Origin: JBEKIK01 sp963838495
GTDB lineage: Bacteria > Planctomycetota > Planctomycetia > Pirellulales > Thermoguttaceae
Direction of reading: 5' to 3'
Assembly (NCBI GenBank): GCA_963838495.1
Contig: CAWIRC010000001.1
Span: 1,612,001-1,676,000, forward strand
DNA length: 64,000 bases
Both the position numbers and the translations under genes were made by a program. Shown here in pieces: positions 46,313-55,385 of the stretch; the stretch's first letter is position 1, and each line of letters starts with the position of its first letter. Below the pieces are notes generated by a model. It searched no databases. It was not told the origin of the DNA and was given only the letters and a program-made list of their open reading frames with translations.

Positions 46313-47119
46313 CTATTTCTCCGTCGAAACGACTTTTACGGTCGTTGCCGGCTGAGGAGGGGCAAAATACTCGGTCACCTGGTCCACGATGTCCTCCGAA
46401 TTCGGCTTATCCAGGGGAATTTCATCATGGAAATTCACCTCGGCGTTGACCAGTTTTTCCGCCACTTCCATGCGGGTCTTCAGGTTGGCGATCAATTCCT
46501 TGACGTGTCCCAACCGGCTGTCGTCGAACTGGTAGTTGCTGGTGGTCTGGGCCGCGGCAACCATTTGCGAGCGGGCTTCCAGGTTCTCGATCTCAACCTG
46601 CAACTGGCGTTTCGCCGCCAGCATGCCTTCCAGTTTTTGCCTGGCCGCCTGCAAGCTCTTTTCCCGCGCACTGCGGATTTCCTTTAAGCTGGCCAGAGTG
46701 GCATCGGCGGTTTTGAACCGCTCGAAGCGATTGGCCAGATCGGTCTTGACCTCGGCTGCCGTGTATGTCCGGCTGGCATAACGGTATTGCCCCTTGGACT
46801 CGGCCAGGTCCGATTTCAGCTTCAGGATCTGTTCCTTTTCCTTGGCCAGGCGGGCCTCGGTATCGGCGATCTGTTCCTCAAGCCGCTGCACTTGAACCTC
46901 TTCCGTGGCAATCACGTGCATGTTCTTGCGAACCTCGGGAACCAGGTCCTTGATCAATCCCCGGGCACGTTCGATTTGGAACTCGATGGGCACGGCCTCC
47001 TGTGCCGACTGCTTCAAGTACCCAAACGAAGTGCGAACGTAGCTCAATGCGTCCCGGCCCACAAACAATACGCACAAAATCGCCCCCCCAACACCGACAA
47101 AAATCACCTTCTTAATCAT
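46313..47119 (-). CDS. hypothetical membrane-anchored coiled-coil protein
   Basis: 268 residues with a TM or uncleaved signal (VIFVGVGGAILCVLFVG) then long coiled coil from about residue 40 to 225 (RLEEQIADTEARLAKEKEQI; RQKLEGMLAAKRQLQVEIEN). The start has a perfect AAGGAGGT 4-10 bp upstream. The C-terminus (PPQPATTVKVVSTEK) is probably flexible. Similar proteins are conserved in Planctomycetota without known function; a role in cell-envelope structure is possible. Intergenic DNA separates it from the FHA gene, so co-transcription is uncertain. Confidence 0.75.
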   Translation of the reverse strand: MIKKVIFVGVGGAILCVLFVGRDALSYVRTSFGYLKQSAQEAVPIEFQIERARGLIKDLVPEVRKNMHVIATEEVQVQRLEEQIADTEARLAKEKEQILKLKSDLAESKGQYRYASRTYTAAEVKTDLANRFERFKTADATLASLKEIRSAREKSLQAARQKLEGMLAAKRQLQVEIENLEARSQMVAAAQTTSNYQFDDSRLGHVKELIANLKTRMEVAEKLVNAEVNFHDEIPLDKPNSEDIVDQVTEYFAPPQPATTVKVVSTEK

Positions 47120-47391
47120 GATTCTGACCTCCTTATAAATAGGACCCTACTAGTTTCATGGCTGTTGCACTGGCCGGCGACCTGTTCGCCGACCGTGGCA
47201 TAAAGGTAATTCGCCGTTAAAGGGAAAATATTGACAAGTTTTTTATCCCCCACGCAGTGGGATAGAATTTAAGGATGAGGAATAAGGGATGAGGGACGAG
47301 CAATCAAAACTTAATGGCAACCGCTCGCGGTTTCGCGATTAAAGATGGATTGATTTGCGCGTTTTATCTGCCTTTCATCCCCTGGCCCGCC

Positions 47392-47424
47392 GAACTGTAA
47401 ACTGTACACTGTTAACTGAGAACC
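47392..47424. repeat. heptamer array upstream of the CinA/NadD fusion gene
   Basis: GAACTGT, AAACTGT, ACACTGT, TAACTGA, GAACC: four heptamers ending 7 bp before ATG 47431. A hairpin AACCGCTCGCGGTT occurs at 47319-47332. Confidence 0.75.
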
Positions 47425-47430
47425 TTGGTC

Positions 47431-48633
47431 ATGACTCTCTCCGTCGATCAACTTGTACAGCAAATCCACGATGCCCCGGCGCGGGTCGTGCTGGCCGCCA
47501 CCGGCGGAGGCAGCCGGGCCATAGCCGACTTGCTCGATGTGCCCGGGGCCTCGCGCACCTTGCTGGCGGCCTACGTGCCTTATTCGGACCAGGCCATGAT
47601 CGACTACCTCGGCAGCCGCCCCGACGAGTTCTGCTCCAATCGAACCGCGCGGGCAATGGCCATGGCCGCCTTTCTCCATGCCCGCAAGCTGGCGCAATCC
47701 GAGGGTGCCACTGCTGGCTTGCCCAGCAGTGTTGACAATCTGGCAGGCGTGGCTTGCACGGCCGGATTGGTCACCGATCGGCCCAGGCTTGGATCGCATC
47801 GCATCCACGTGGCCCTGCAAACCGCCGCGCTCACGGCAACCTGGTCCTTGGAACTGCTCAAAGGCCGGCGCAGCCGGTCGGAAGAGGAGCGCATGGCCGG
47901 CCGGATGCTGCTAAATGCCGTTGCCGAAAGTTGTCGTCTTGAAGCCCGGCTGAAGTTGGACCTGCTCGAAGGCGAAAAAGTCGAGCAATCGCACACCACC
48001 GCCCTCCAACCCTGGCAGGATTTATTGCTGGGCAAAGTGGAAATCCTTTCCCGGGAAGGTCAGGCCGTTCCAGAAGGAGGGCGGACATTCCTGCCCGCCA
48101 CGGGCAAAACCATCCCGCCCAATCCGGCGATTCTTTCCGGGGCCTTCAATCCCTTGCACGACGGGCATCGCCGCATCGCCGCGGTAGGCACCGACCTGCT
48201 GAAAAAACCCGTGATCATGGAGATCACAATTCTCAATCCCGACAAACCGCCTTTGGATTTTTACGAAATCGACCGGCACGTAAGGCAATTTGCCCCGGAC
48301 CAACCTCTGTATTTGACCCGCGCGGCGACGTTCGAGGAAAAGGCCCGGCTTTTTCCCGGCGCCACCTTCCTGGTGGGCACCGATACGCTCCGCCGCATCG
48401 CCATGGACCGGTACTATCACAACAACCCGGCCGCCTGCCGCAATTGCCTGGAATATATCGCCCAGCGCGGCTGCCGTTTCCTGGTCTTCGGCCGCAACAT
48501 GGGCACCGGCTTCATGCAGCTTGCCGATCTCGATCTGCCCGACGTGCTGCGCAACAACTGCCGCGACGTGCCGCCGGAAATCTTCCGCGAAGATGTATCC
48601 TCAACCAGCATCCGCAAATCCGGAGCCTGGTAG
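47431..48633 (+). CDS. fusion of a CinA C-terminal-like domain with a NadD-like nucleotidyltransferase domain
   Basis: 400 residues. Residues 1-165 resemble the CinA C-terminal/PncC fold: LAATGGGSRAIADLLDVPGA, VACTAGLVTDRPRLGSHRIH and VALQTAALTATWSLELLKGR. Residues 230-400 resemble nicotinate/pantetheine-type nucleotidyltransferases: PAILSGAFNPLHDGHRRIAA (HxGH as HDGH), VGTDTLRRI and the C-terminal SSTSIRKSG (ISSTxIR). Such fusions occur in other bacteria and eukaryotes. The usual catalytic S of AESCTGG is G here (TGGGS). A repeat-derived segment lies at 47704-47735. Likely NAD-metabolism related, unproven. Confidence 0.75.
   Translation: MTLSVDQLVQQIHDAPARVVLAATGGGSRAIADLLDVPGASRTLLAAYVPYSDQAMIDYLGSRPDEFCSNRTARAMAMAAFLHARKLAQSEGATAGLPSSVDNLAGVACTAGLVTDRPRLGSHRIHVALQTAALTATWSLELLKGRRSRSEEERMAGRMLLNAVAESCRLEARLKLDLLEGEKVEQSHTTALQPWQDLLLGKVEILSREGQAVPEGGRTFLPATGKTIPPNPAILSGAFNPLHDGHRRIAAVGTDLLKKPVIMEITILNPDKPPLDFYEIDRHVRQFAPDQPLYLTRAATFEEKARLFPGATFLVGTDTLRRIAMDRYYHNNPAACRNCLEYIAQRGCRFLVFGRNMGTGFMQLADLDLPDVLRNNCRDVPPEIFREDVSSTSIRKSGAW
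47704..47735. repeat. CCACTGCTGGCTTGCCCAGCAGTG repeat inside the fusion gene
   Basis: A perfect hairpin (CACTGCTGG/CCAGCAGTG) in frame within the coding sequence, encoding ATAGLPSSVDN where relatives have a much shorter linker before the VACTA motif. A related arm occurs in the MITE at 58089-58224. Confidence 0.75.
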
Positions 48634-48913
48634 CAGGCACACTCCGTGTGCCGTCGGACATGTAAGCACAAGCCATGTGCCCACACAGGTAGAAATGACG
48701 CTGCGGGACAAATACCGCGTTTATCCACAACGTCTAACCAAAGGATGATGCTGCATAGAGTACGCATAAGTAGTTGTTCGGATACCAGCCTCTAAGGTTA
48801 ATTTCTTTTGATCATATCCCTTGTGTACTCGTTTGAAAATGCGAAAATTACTGGTATCTGCAATTTAGTCGGTTAAACGTCAGTGGTTTGAAGACTCGCG
48901 GAGTAGAAAAAAA
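48634..48913. other. intergenic, small hairpins
   Basis: Contains CACACTCCGTGTG (48647-48659) and a GACATGTAAGCACAAGCCAT segment that can pair weakly with its flanks. No CIRCE element (TTAGCACTC inverted repeat) is visible upstream of groES. Confidence 0.5.
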
Positions 48914-49201
48914 ATGAAACTAGTGCCGGTGGGCGAGAAAATCGTGGTCAAGCGGCTCAGCGCCGAGGAAAAAACGTCCGGAGGCATAGTCTTGCCTGAC
49001 ATGGCCCAAAAAAGGCCCGGGCAAGGCCGGGTGCTGTCGGTCGGCGACGGTCATCTGTTGCCCGATGGAACCAGGGCCCCTCACCAAGTCGGCGAGGGCG
49101 ATCGGATTCTCTTTAGCAACTACGCCGGCGCCGAAGTAAAAGTAAACGGCGAGGAATTGCTAATAATGAGCGAGAGCGAAGTCTTGGCCGTTGTTCTATA
49201 A
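48914..49201 (+). CDS. groES: co-chaperonin GroES (Cpn10)
   Basis: 95 residues: LVPVGEKIVVKRLSAEEKTS, then the mobile-loop region GGIVLPDMAQKRPGQGRVLS, RILFSNYAGAEVKVNGEELL and ESEVLAVV at the end, the standard Cpn10 pattern. No groEL is next to it; planctomycete genomes often carry several groES copies away from groEL. It caps the GroEL folding chamber. Confidence 0.93.
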   Translation: MKLVPVGEKIVVKRLSAEEKTSGGIVLPDMAQKRPGQGRVLSVGDGHLLPDGTRAPHQVGEGDRILFSNYAGAEVKVNGEELLIMSESEVLAVVL

Positions 49202-49368
49202 TTGTTATGCTCCAGGTGGAACATTCGAGAGACTCCGATTTGTAATCTTACCGGCCGGCGGTCAACGACCGCTGGATTATTCTTGAATTCACTGAGTCGC
49301 ATTCTTACCGCCGATTATTAAAAGACATTGGTTATCCAACTATCCACAAACAACTCAAGGACATGCTC

Positions 49369-50499
49369 ATGATATTTCACAATCGCCATGTGATATGTGT
49401 TCTATGTGCCGTCCTGTTTACGATCCCAGGTTCGGTTGTCTGGGCGGCAGACGACAACACAATCGACGCCAAGGCGTACGGTCAGGCAGTGGATCGGGCA
49501 GTCCAATTTCTACTTAGCAAGGGTCAAGCGTCCGCCGGATCGTTTTCCGCCCAGGCCGGTCCCGGCGTAACCGCCGTTGTAATCACCGGCATCTTGCAGC
49601 ACGGGCGCAGCCCCGACGATCCTGCCCTGGCCAAGGGCCTCAAGTACCTGGAAGGACTTGTCCAGGCCGACGGCGGCGTCTATGCCAAGGACTCGTTTTA
49701 TAAGAACTACGAAACCAGTCTGGCCCTGATGTGTTTTGTCCAGGCAAACCGCAACGGGCGATACGACAAACTGATTAAAAACGCCGAGAAATTTCTGAAA
49801 TCGGAACAATGGGATGAAAAAATGGAACAAGACAAGTCTAGCCCTTCATACGGCGGGGCCGGCTACGGCAGGAACAAGCGGCCCGACCTGTCGAACACCA
49901 GTTTCTTTTTGGACGCCCTTAAGGCCGCCGGCGACGGCCCGGACGACGAGGCCGTGAAAAAGGCCCTGATTTTCGTGTCCCGCTGCCAAAACCTGGAATC
50001 GGAACACAATACCCTGCCATTTGCGGCCAAAAATCCAGACGGCGGTTTCTATTACACCCCGGCCGGCGGAGGCGTCAGCCAGGCCGGCAACCTTCCCAAC
50101 GGCGGGCTCCGCAGCTACGGCTCGATGACTTACGCCGGGCTTAAAAGCATGATCTACGCCGGCGTGGGGCCGGACGATCCCCGCGTCAAGGCCGCCCTGA
50201 AATGGCTCGAAACGCATTATGATCTGACCACGAATCCAGGCATGGGCAGTTCCGGGCTGTATTACTATTATCACACCTTTGCCAAGGCCCTGGACGCCCT
50301 GGGCAAGCCTGAATTCATCGACGAAAAAGGCCTTAAACACGATTGGCGCCGCGATTTGCTGGACGAACTGATCCGCCGCCAACGGCCCGACGGCTCATGG
50401 CTCAACGACGATAAACACTGGATGGAAAGCGATCCGAATCTGGTCACCGGATATGTTCTGCTCACGCTTGCCTATTGCCAGCCGGCCGTGGAAAAATAA
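49369..50499 (+). CDS. secreted prenyltransferase/squalene-oxidase-repeat protein
   Basis: 376 residues from ATG 49369, with signal peptide HVICVLCAVLFTIPGSVVWA. Repeated alpha/alpha motifs characteristic of this fold are visible: GPGVTAVVITGILQHG, ADGGVYAKDSFYKNYETSLA, PDLSNTSFFLDALKAAG and SMTYAGLKSMIYAGVGPDD, plus RRQRPDGSWLND. These look like the QW-type repeats of squalene cyclases but without the DxDD catalytic motif. Many planctomycetes have such exported proteins of unknown role. Confidence 0.8.
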   Translation: MIFHNRHVICVLCAVLFTIPGSVVWAADDNTIDAKAYGQAVDRAVQFLLSKGQASAGSFSAQAGPGVTAVVITGILQHGRSPDDPALAKGLKYLEGLVQADGGVYAKDSFYKNYETSLALMCFVQANRNGRYDKLIKNAEKFLKSEQWDEKMEQDKSSPSYGGAGYGRNKRPDLSNTSFFLDALKAAGDGPDDEAVKKALIFVSRCQNLESEHNTLPFAAKNPDGGFYYTPAGGGVSQAGNLPNGGLRSYGSMTYAGLKSMIYAGVGPDDPRVKAALKWLETHYDLTTNPGMGSSGLYYYYHTFAKALDALGKPEFIDEKGLKHDWRRDLLDELIRRQRPDGSWLNDDKHWMESDPNLVTGYVLLTLAYCQPAVEK

Positions 50500-50885
50500 T
50501 CATTAGATTGTCCCTTTCAATCATCGAGGAACGGTCGCTTTAGAGACCCAATTCCACCGAAACACGTTATGCGCATATTTGCAGCGATTCTTGACATTCA
50601 CGTTGATTAACGGATAAAATGGGAACGCTTGACGCCTCAAGCAATTAATATTGCATTAAAAGTTTATCGAGCCTCAGATTGTTAATACCACGTTGGGACG
50701 GGAGTTGTACTCCCGTCCCTGCCGGCGAAATGGGGGCGACAGTGCAACTGTCGCCCCAACGCAATGTGATTTTGGCAATCTAAGAGTCAACAGCCCTGGC
50801 GTCGCCATGCACAGCATTGTCGCTCCCAAAGGATTTCTGTGCACCGAACAACGCTATTAATATCAAAAAATCAAAAGGAAAGATA
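50500..50885. repeat. intergenic nested double hairpin at 50691-50761
   Basis: GGGACGGGAGT/ACTCCCGTCCC (50695-50719) and GGGGCGACAGT/ACTGTCGCCCC (50733-50757) sit side by side, and the outermost CGTTGG and CCAACG also pair. The rest of the 386-bp gap has no gene; the ATG at 50886 has an AAGGAAAG ribosome-binding site. Confidence 0.7.
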
Positions 50886-52136
50886 ATGATCAAGAAAAAT
50901 AACACCACCCGACGGGATTTTTTGAAAACTGCAAGCCTGGCCGTAGCCGCCCCGTACGTAATCAGCGCAAGCGCGTTGGGGCAAGAAGGGCGACCCCCGG
51001 CCAGCGAGCGGATCGTCATGGCGGGCATCGGAGTGGGCAGCCAGGGAGGCGGCGACGTGGGCGCGTTCCTGCGACACCCCGAAGTCCAGTACGTGGCCCT
51101 TTGCGACGTGAAGCAATCCATGCGCGACCGCGGTAAAGATAGAGTGAACAAGCGATACGACAACAACGACTGCCAGGTTTACAACGACTTCCGCGAGTTG
51201 CTTGCCCGCAAAGACATCGATGCCGTGCACATCGCCACGCCGGACCACTGGCACGCAATTATAAGCATCGAGGCCTGCCGCCAAGGCAAAGACGTGTACT
51301 GCCAGAAGCCCGAATCGCTGACGATCAAGGAGGGGCGGGCCATGGTGCAGGCCGCGCGCCGCTACGGGCGCTTGGTCTCGGGCGGCAGCCAGCGGGTTCT
51401 GGACGATCACGGAGAACTGGCCGAAAGCTGCTGGAACGGCGAAAAGGGAACAATCAAGGAAATATACGTCAATTGCGGGCCGCCTTCCACGCTCTGTTAT
51501 CTGCCCGAGAAGACGGCCGACGCCAATGACCAGTCCGTTGAGAAAAACTTTCGCGACGTCAACTGGGACATGTGGCTGGGACCCGCGCCCTGGGCCCCGT
51601 ACCATCCCTACCGCATAGGCAGCAGCTACGTGATCAACGGCAAGAGTTGGCGGTCATGGTCCGATTACTCGGGCGGAGGAATGACCGATTGGGGCGCTCA
51701 CCGTTTCGGGGGCGCGATGTTCGCCGCCGGAGTGGCCGATCAAGGCCCGGTCGAAATCATTCCGCCCGACGGCAAAGACGTCAAGTATTTGACCTATCGC
51801 TTCGCCAACGGACTGTTGATGTATCGCAAGCCGGACCAAAAAGAGGGACTTGTTGTGGTAGGCACGCCGGATGAAAAACTCCCGCCCAAGACCATGCCCA
51901 GATACAAGGGCACGGGCGGCATTTACGGCGATTTCCTGTATTGCGTAAAAACCCGCGAAAAACCCTTCCGCGACATCGAGTTGGCCCATCGCACCGCCAC
52001 CGTCTGCCACCTGGGAATCATCGCCTATCACTTGAATAGGCCCTTGAAATGGGATCCTGAAAAAGAGGAGTTCCCCGGCGACGAAGAGGCCAATCGCTTC
52101 CTCGACCGCGCCAAACGCGAACCCTGGCAGATATAA
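50886..52136 (+). CDS. Tat-exported Gfo/Idh/MocA family oxidoreductase
   Basis: 416 residues from ATG 50886. MIKKNNTTRRDFLKTASLAV is a twin-arginine signal (RRDFLK), so it is folded with its cofactor in the cytoplasm and exported. The core is VMAGIGVGSQGGGDVGAFLR (Rossmann), HIATPDHWHAIISIEACRQG, GKDVYCQKPESLTIKEGRAM (QKP in place of EKP) and a C-terminal MTDWGAHRFGGAMFAAG. This subfamily is massively expanded in Planctomycetota and takes part in sugar oxidation; substrate unknown. Ends EPWQI. Confidence 0.9.
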   Translation: MIKKNNTTRRDFLKTASLAVAAPYVISASALGQEGRPPASERIVMAGIGVGSQGGGDVGAFLRHPEVQYVALCDVKQSMRDRGKDRVNKRYDNNDCQVYNDFRELLARKDIDAVHIATPDHWHAIISIEACRQGKDVYCQKPESLTIKEGRAMVQAARRYGRLVSGGSQRVLDDHGELAESCWNGEKGTIKEIYVNCGPPSTLCYLPEKTADANDQSVEKNFRDVNWDMWLGPAPWAPYHPYRIGSSYVINGKSWRSWSDYSGGGMTDWGAHRFGGAMFAAGVADQGPVEIIPPDGKDVKYLTYRFANGLLMYRKPDQKEGLVVVGTPDEKLPPKTMPRYKGTGGIYGDFLYCVKTREKPFRDIELAHRTATVCHLGIIAYHLNRPLKWDPEKEEFPGDEEANRFLDRAKREPWQI

Positions 52137-52183
52137 GGATGAGGGAAGGGGGATTGTTAGAAACCGCTTGCGGTTTCGCGATG

Positions 52184-52225
52184 AAAACTGAGAACTGAAA
52201 ACTGACAACTGATAACCGAAAACTT
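52184..52225. repeat. heptamer array ANAACTG upstream of a HEAT-repeat gene
   Basis: AAAACTG, AGAACTG, AAAACTG, ACAACTG, ATAACCG, AAAACTT: six perfectly spaced heptamers following a GAAACCGCTTGCGGTTTC hairpin (52160-52177). It ends 12 bp before the start codon. It is the clearest example of the family here. Confidence 0.88.
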
Positions 52226-52236
52226 AGGACTTTATC

Positions 52237-53058
52237 ATGGCTGTGCAACAAAATCCAATCGTCATTGGCCCCGCTATTGTCGGCGCGGATGATAATTCCG
52301 CCGAATTTAAATATAATCCCAATCCCAGACCTGACCGCGTGTTCGATAAATCCGCCGTGGACAAATCCTTCGAAGCCTTGAAAACCTTCGACTGGGGCGT
52401 CAGTTACGACAAGATCCAGGCAATCGACGATGCGGCGACAGCCGCCCACGGCAACCCGGCCGCCCGCAAAGACCTGGAAAACCGCCTGGCCGCGGTGCTT
52501 CCGACCAATGCCTCCCGCGCGGCAAAGGATTTTTCCTGCCGCATGTTAAGTCAAATCGGAACGGCCGACTGCGTGCCGGCCCTGGCCGAACTATTGACCA
52601 TAAGCGACCTTTCGCACATGGCCCGTTATGCCCTGGAGCGCATCGGCGGAGCGGAATCGATGAAAGCCATGCGGGACGCCTTACCCAAGGCGAACGACGC
52701 CTTGAAAGCGGGACTAATCGAGTCGCTCGGCCAATGCCGCGACGCTGCAAGCGTAGGCGTATTGACCGTCATGGCCGGCGGGCAAAATACAACCCTGGCC
52801 TTTGCCGCAATCAATGCCTTGGGCAAGATCGCCACCCCTGAAGCAGCCGGGGCTTTGGTCAACATCGTTAAAAAAACGCCTGACGAACTCAAACCCATCG
52901 CCGCCGACGCCTGTCTTGTCTGCGCCGAAAGGTTGACGGCATCCGGAAGCAAGCCCCAGGCAATAATCTTGTACAAGACATTAGGCGGAGAAGATCAGCC
53001 CAAATTCATCCGCCTGGCAGCCACTCGCGGCCTTCTTGCCGCCGCAAAAAAACAATAG
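52237..53058 (+). CDS. HEAT-repeat protein, cytosolic
   Basis: 273 residues with helical repeats of about 30 residues, for example SQIGTADCVPALAELLTISD and IAINALGKIATPEAAGALVN-like stretches. There is no signal peptide. HEAT repeats form superhelical scaffolds for protein binding. The next gene is also HEAT-rich, exported and only 10 bp away, so the pair is probably co-transcribed. Function is unknown. The upstream oxidoreductase may belong to the same functional set, although a repeat-filled gap separates them. Confidence 0.78.
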   Translation: MAVQQNPIVIGPAIVGADDNSAEFKYNPNPRPDRVFDKSAVDKSFEALKTFDWGVSYDKIQAIDDAATAAHGNPAARKDLENRLAAVLPTNASRAAKDFSCRMLSQIGTADCVPALAELLTISDLSHMARYALERIGGAESMKAMRDALPKANDALKAGLIESLGQCRDAASVGVLTVMAGGQNTTLAFAAINALGKIATPEAAGALVNIVKKTPDELKPIAADACLVCAERLTASGSKPQAIILYKTLGGEDQPKFIRLAATRGLLAAAKKQ

Positions 53059-53068
53059 AGCTTTAACC

Positions 53069-54475
53069 GTGAAAACGTCCCTGTTATTATCCGCCGCAGT
53101 AATTTTCCTTGCTGCCGCCTTCTGGACAAACCCTGTGCTTCCAGCCTCCGATGCCGCCTCTGACACGCTGCTCGATATCGTCGTCAACCTGGTGAAGGAC
53201 AAGGACAAGGACATGCGGGCCATCGGCTTCCAGCAGGTCCGCGATGAGGTCAAAGGGGCGGCGGCCACGAAAAGATTCGCCGAATTGCTGCCCACGCTCC
53301 CCCCCGACGCCCAGGCGGGATTGATCGACGCCCTGGCCGCCCGGGGAGACAAAACAGCCCGAGCCGCAATTGTCGAAACCCTTAAGTCCCCCGAAGGAGA
53401 GGTCCGCGCGGCGGGCATCCGGGCCTTGGGTTTGCTGGGCGAGGCCGGCGACGTGCCGCTTTTGGCAAAATCGCTTGCGGCCGGAACGGAAGCGGAAAAA
53501 ACCGCAGCCCAGCGCAGCCTTGAGCAACTCCGCGCCGATGGCGTTGAGGAAAAAATCGTCCAGGAATTAAAAGCCGCCGCCAGCGATCCCCGCCGGCAAA
53601 CCGCGCTAATTGAAATCGTGCAGCGCCGCAAAATCCCGACCGCCGTCCCCGTTTTGTTGGATCTTGCTTTTTCCGGCAAGCCCGACATCCGGTCCATTGC
53701 CATGCAGGCGCTGGGTCAACTGGCCGCGGCCGAGGACATCCCCAAGCTGGTCGAGATATTGCTCAAGACTGAACCAGGCGCCGAGCGTGACACTGCCGAA
53801 AAAACGATCATGTTTGCCTGCCAGCGAATCAAGGCTGCCGATAAACAAGCCGATCCGCTTTTGGCCGCATGGGAGCGACTGGGCGACGAGCAAAAGACAA
53901 TCCTGCTTCCCGTTCTGGGCCGAGTCGGCGGTGCAAAGGCGCTGGAGGTCGTGGAGGCATCAATATCCGGCGGCATTGCCACACGCCGCGATGCGGGCGT
54001 CCGAGCCTTGTGCAACTGGCCCGACGCCTCCGTGGCCCCAAAACTTCTAATAATGGCACAAACTTCGGACAATGCCGAATACCGATCCTGGGCGTTGAGG
54101 GCATTGACCCGCGTGGCCGTGTTGCGCGACAGCCGCTCCGACGCCGAAAGACTCGATTTGTTGAAAAAAGCCATGTCTATGGCCCGCAGCAACGCTGAGC
54201 GCAATTACGCCCTGGAACGGGCAAAAGCCATACGCACCATGGATTGCCTGCGCTTCGTGCTCTCGTACATGGACCGGCCCGAGTTGACCCAAAGCGCCTG
54301 CGCCACCATAGTCGAATTGGCCCATTACCGCGAACTTCGCGATCCGAACAAAGACGAATTCAACAAGGCGCTCGACAAGGTGATCGCCATTTGCAAGGAC
54401 CCTACACTGGTCGATTATGCCCAGCGATACAAAAGGGGAGAAACCATCGACATCCGGGCAAAAACTTCACAGTGA
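53069..54475 (+). CDS. exported HEAT-repeat protein
   Basis: 468 residues from GTG 53069. The start is chosen because it gives a signal peptide (MKTSLLLSAAVIFLAAAFWT) and lies 10 bp after the previous stop; a start 33 bp upstream would overlap that gene. At least eight HEAT repeats are recognisable, for instance EGEVRAAGIRALGLLGEAGD and DIRSIAMQALGQLAAAEDIP. It resembles periplasmic HEAT proteins found beside planctomycete oxidoreductases. Probable scaffold; no enzyme motif. Confidence 0.78.
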   Translation: MKTSLLLSAAVIFLAAAFWTNPVLPASDAASDTLLDIVVNLVKDKDKDMRAIGFQQVRDEVKGAAATKRFAELLPTLPPDAQAGLIDALAARGDKTARAAIVETLKSPEGEVRAAGIRALGLLGEAGDVPLLAKSLAAGTEAEKTAAQRSLEQLRADGVEEKIVQELKAAASDPRRQTALIEIVQRRKIPTAVPVLLDLAFSGKPDIRSIAMQALGQLAAAEDIPKLVEILLKTEPGAERDTAEKTIMFACQRIKAADKQADPLLAAWERLGDEQKTILLPVLGRVGGAKALEVVEASISGGIATRRDAGVRALCNWPDASVAPKLLIMAQTSDNAEYRSWALRALTRVAVLRDSRSDAERLDLLKKAMSMARSNAERNYALERAKAIRTMDCLRFVLSYMDRPELTQSACATIVELAHYRELRDPNKDEFNKALDKVIAICKDPTLVDYAQRYKRGETIDIRAKTSQ

Positions 54476-54476
54476 T

Positions 54477-54512
54477 TTTTCAGTTATCAGTTGTCAATTT
54501 ACAGTTCTCGGC
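54477..54512. repeat. reverse-oriented heptamer array CAGTTNT
   Basis: TTCAGTT, ATCAGTT, GTCAATT, TACAGTT, CTCGG: the reverse complement form of the ANAACTG heptamers, 25 bp before the nitroreductase gene. Confidence 0.72.
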
Positions 54513-54536
54513 TCCTAACCAACACTTTTATTTACT

Positions 54537-55070
54537 ATGGACGTCTTCGAAGCCATTGAAAAGCGATATAGTTATCGCGGCGAGTTCACAGAAACGCCGG
54601 TTCCGCGAAGCGACTTGGAAAAGATCGTGCAGGCCGGCATCCGGGCGCCATCGGGCTGCAACGAACAAGTCGTCTCCTTCGTGATTATCGACGACCCGCA
54701 ACTGCTCGAGAAAATTTCCCGGATTATTGTAAAACCGGTCTGCGTCACCGCCCGGGCAATGATCGCGTGCGTGATCGATCACCGCCCCGTATATCACGGC
54801 CTGTCTTTTGCCGCGGAAGATTGCGCTGCCGCGGTGGAAAACATGCTTTTGGCCATTACCGCCTTGGGCTATGCCAGCGTTTGGCTGGACGGCGTTTTAC
54901 GCCTGGAAAATCGGGCCGCTCTTATCGGCGAGCTGCTCGGCGTCCCGCCGGACAAGGTCGTAAGAATTATTCTGCCAGTTGGGGTGGCTTCCACGCCGGG
55001 CACGCAGCGCGAAAAGCTGCCTTTTAGTCACCGAGCATGGTTCAATGCTTGGGGAAAACAGCAGAGTTAG
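54537..55070 (+). CDS. nitroreductase family protein
   Basis: 177 residues. IEKRYSYRGEFTETPVPRSD, KIVQAGIRAPSGCNEQ and the C-terminal YASVWLDGVLRLENRAALIG, VGVASTPGTQREKLPFS make up an FMN-binding nitroreductase fold; R-Y-S near the N-terminus contacts FMN phosphate. These enzymes reduce nitro groups or quinones with NAD(P)H, and many have other, unknown roles. Short but complete for the compact subgroup. Confidence 0.82.
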   Translation: MDVFEAIEKRYSYRGEFTETPVPRSDLEKIVQAGIRAPSGCNEQVVSFVIIDDPQLLEKISRIIVKPVCVTARAMIACVIDHRPVYHGLSFAAEDCAAAVENMLLAITALGYASVWLDGVLRLENRAALIGELLGVPPDKVVRIILPVGVASTPGTQREKLPFSHRAWFNAWGKQQS

Positions 55071-55385
55071 AGATCAAAGGTCTAGAGGCGATCGGAAACG
55101 GCGACACTGCGGAGCTATATGCCGCAACATCATGTCATATAATCACTTATGAAAACCGTTCTCAGTCTTTTTTAATACAAAATTGCATCAATAGTGGTGA
55201 GCTAATGATTCGGGTTATTTTTCTTATTACTTTGATGAAAGATTTTCTATAACGGCCTTGAATTTAGTCTTTTTAATAAATTTTGGGGAAAATTTGGGCA
55301 GACTCTTGTAATTTTTGGGAATTTAAGTAAGATAGAGGCTAGGTAATTTCTATCAATTATAACCCCAAATATGGAGGCAGCGTTC
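55071..55385. other. AT-rich intergenic stretch upstream of a PEP-CTERM gene
   Basis: 315 bp with no gene; base composition is AT-rich from about 55130. GGAGG at 55373-55377 gives an SD eight bases before GTG 55386. Confidence 0.5.

Noticed and set aside
48719..48729. TTATCCACA as a DnaA box marking an origin
   Set aside because: A single box without clustering, AT-rich unwinding element or dnaA/dnaN neighbours.
48634..48913. CIRCE/HrcA operator before groES
   Set aside because: No TTAGCACTC-N9-GAGTGCTAA or close variant is present.
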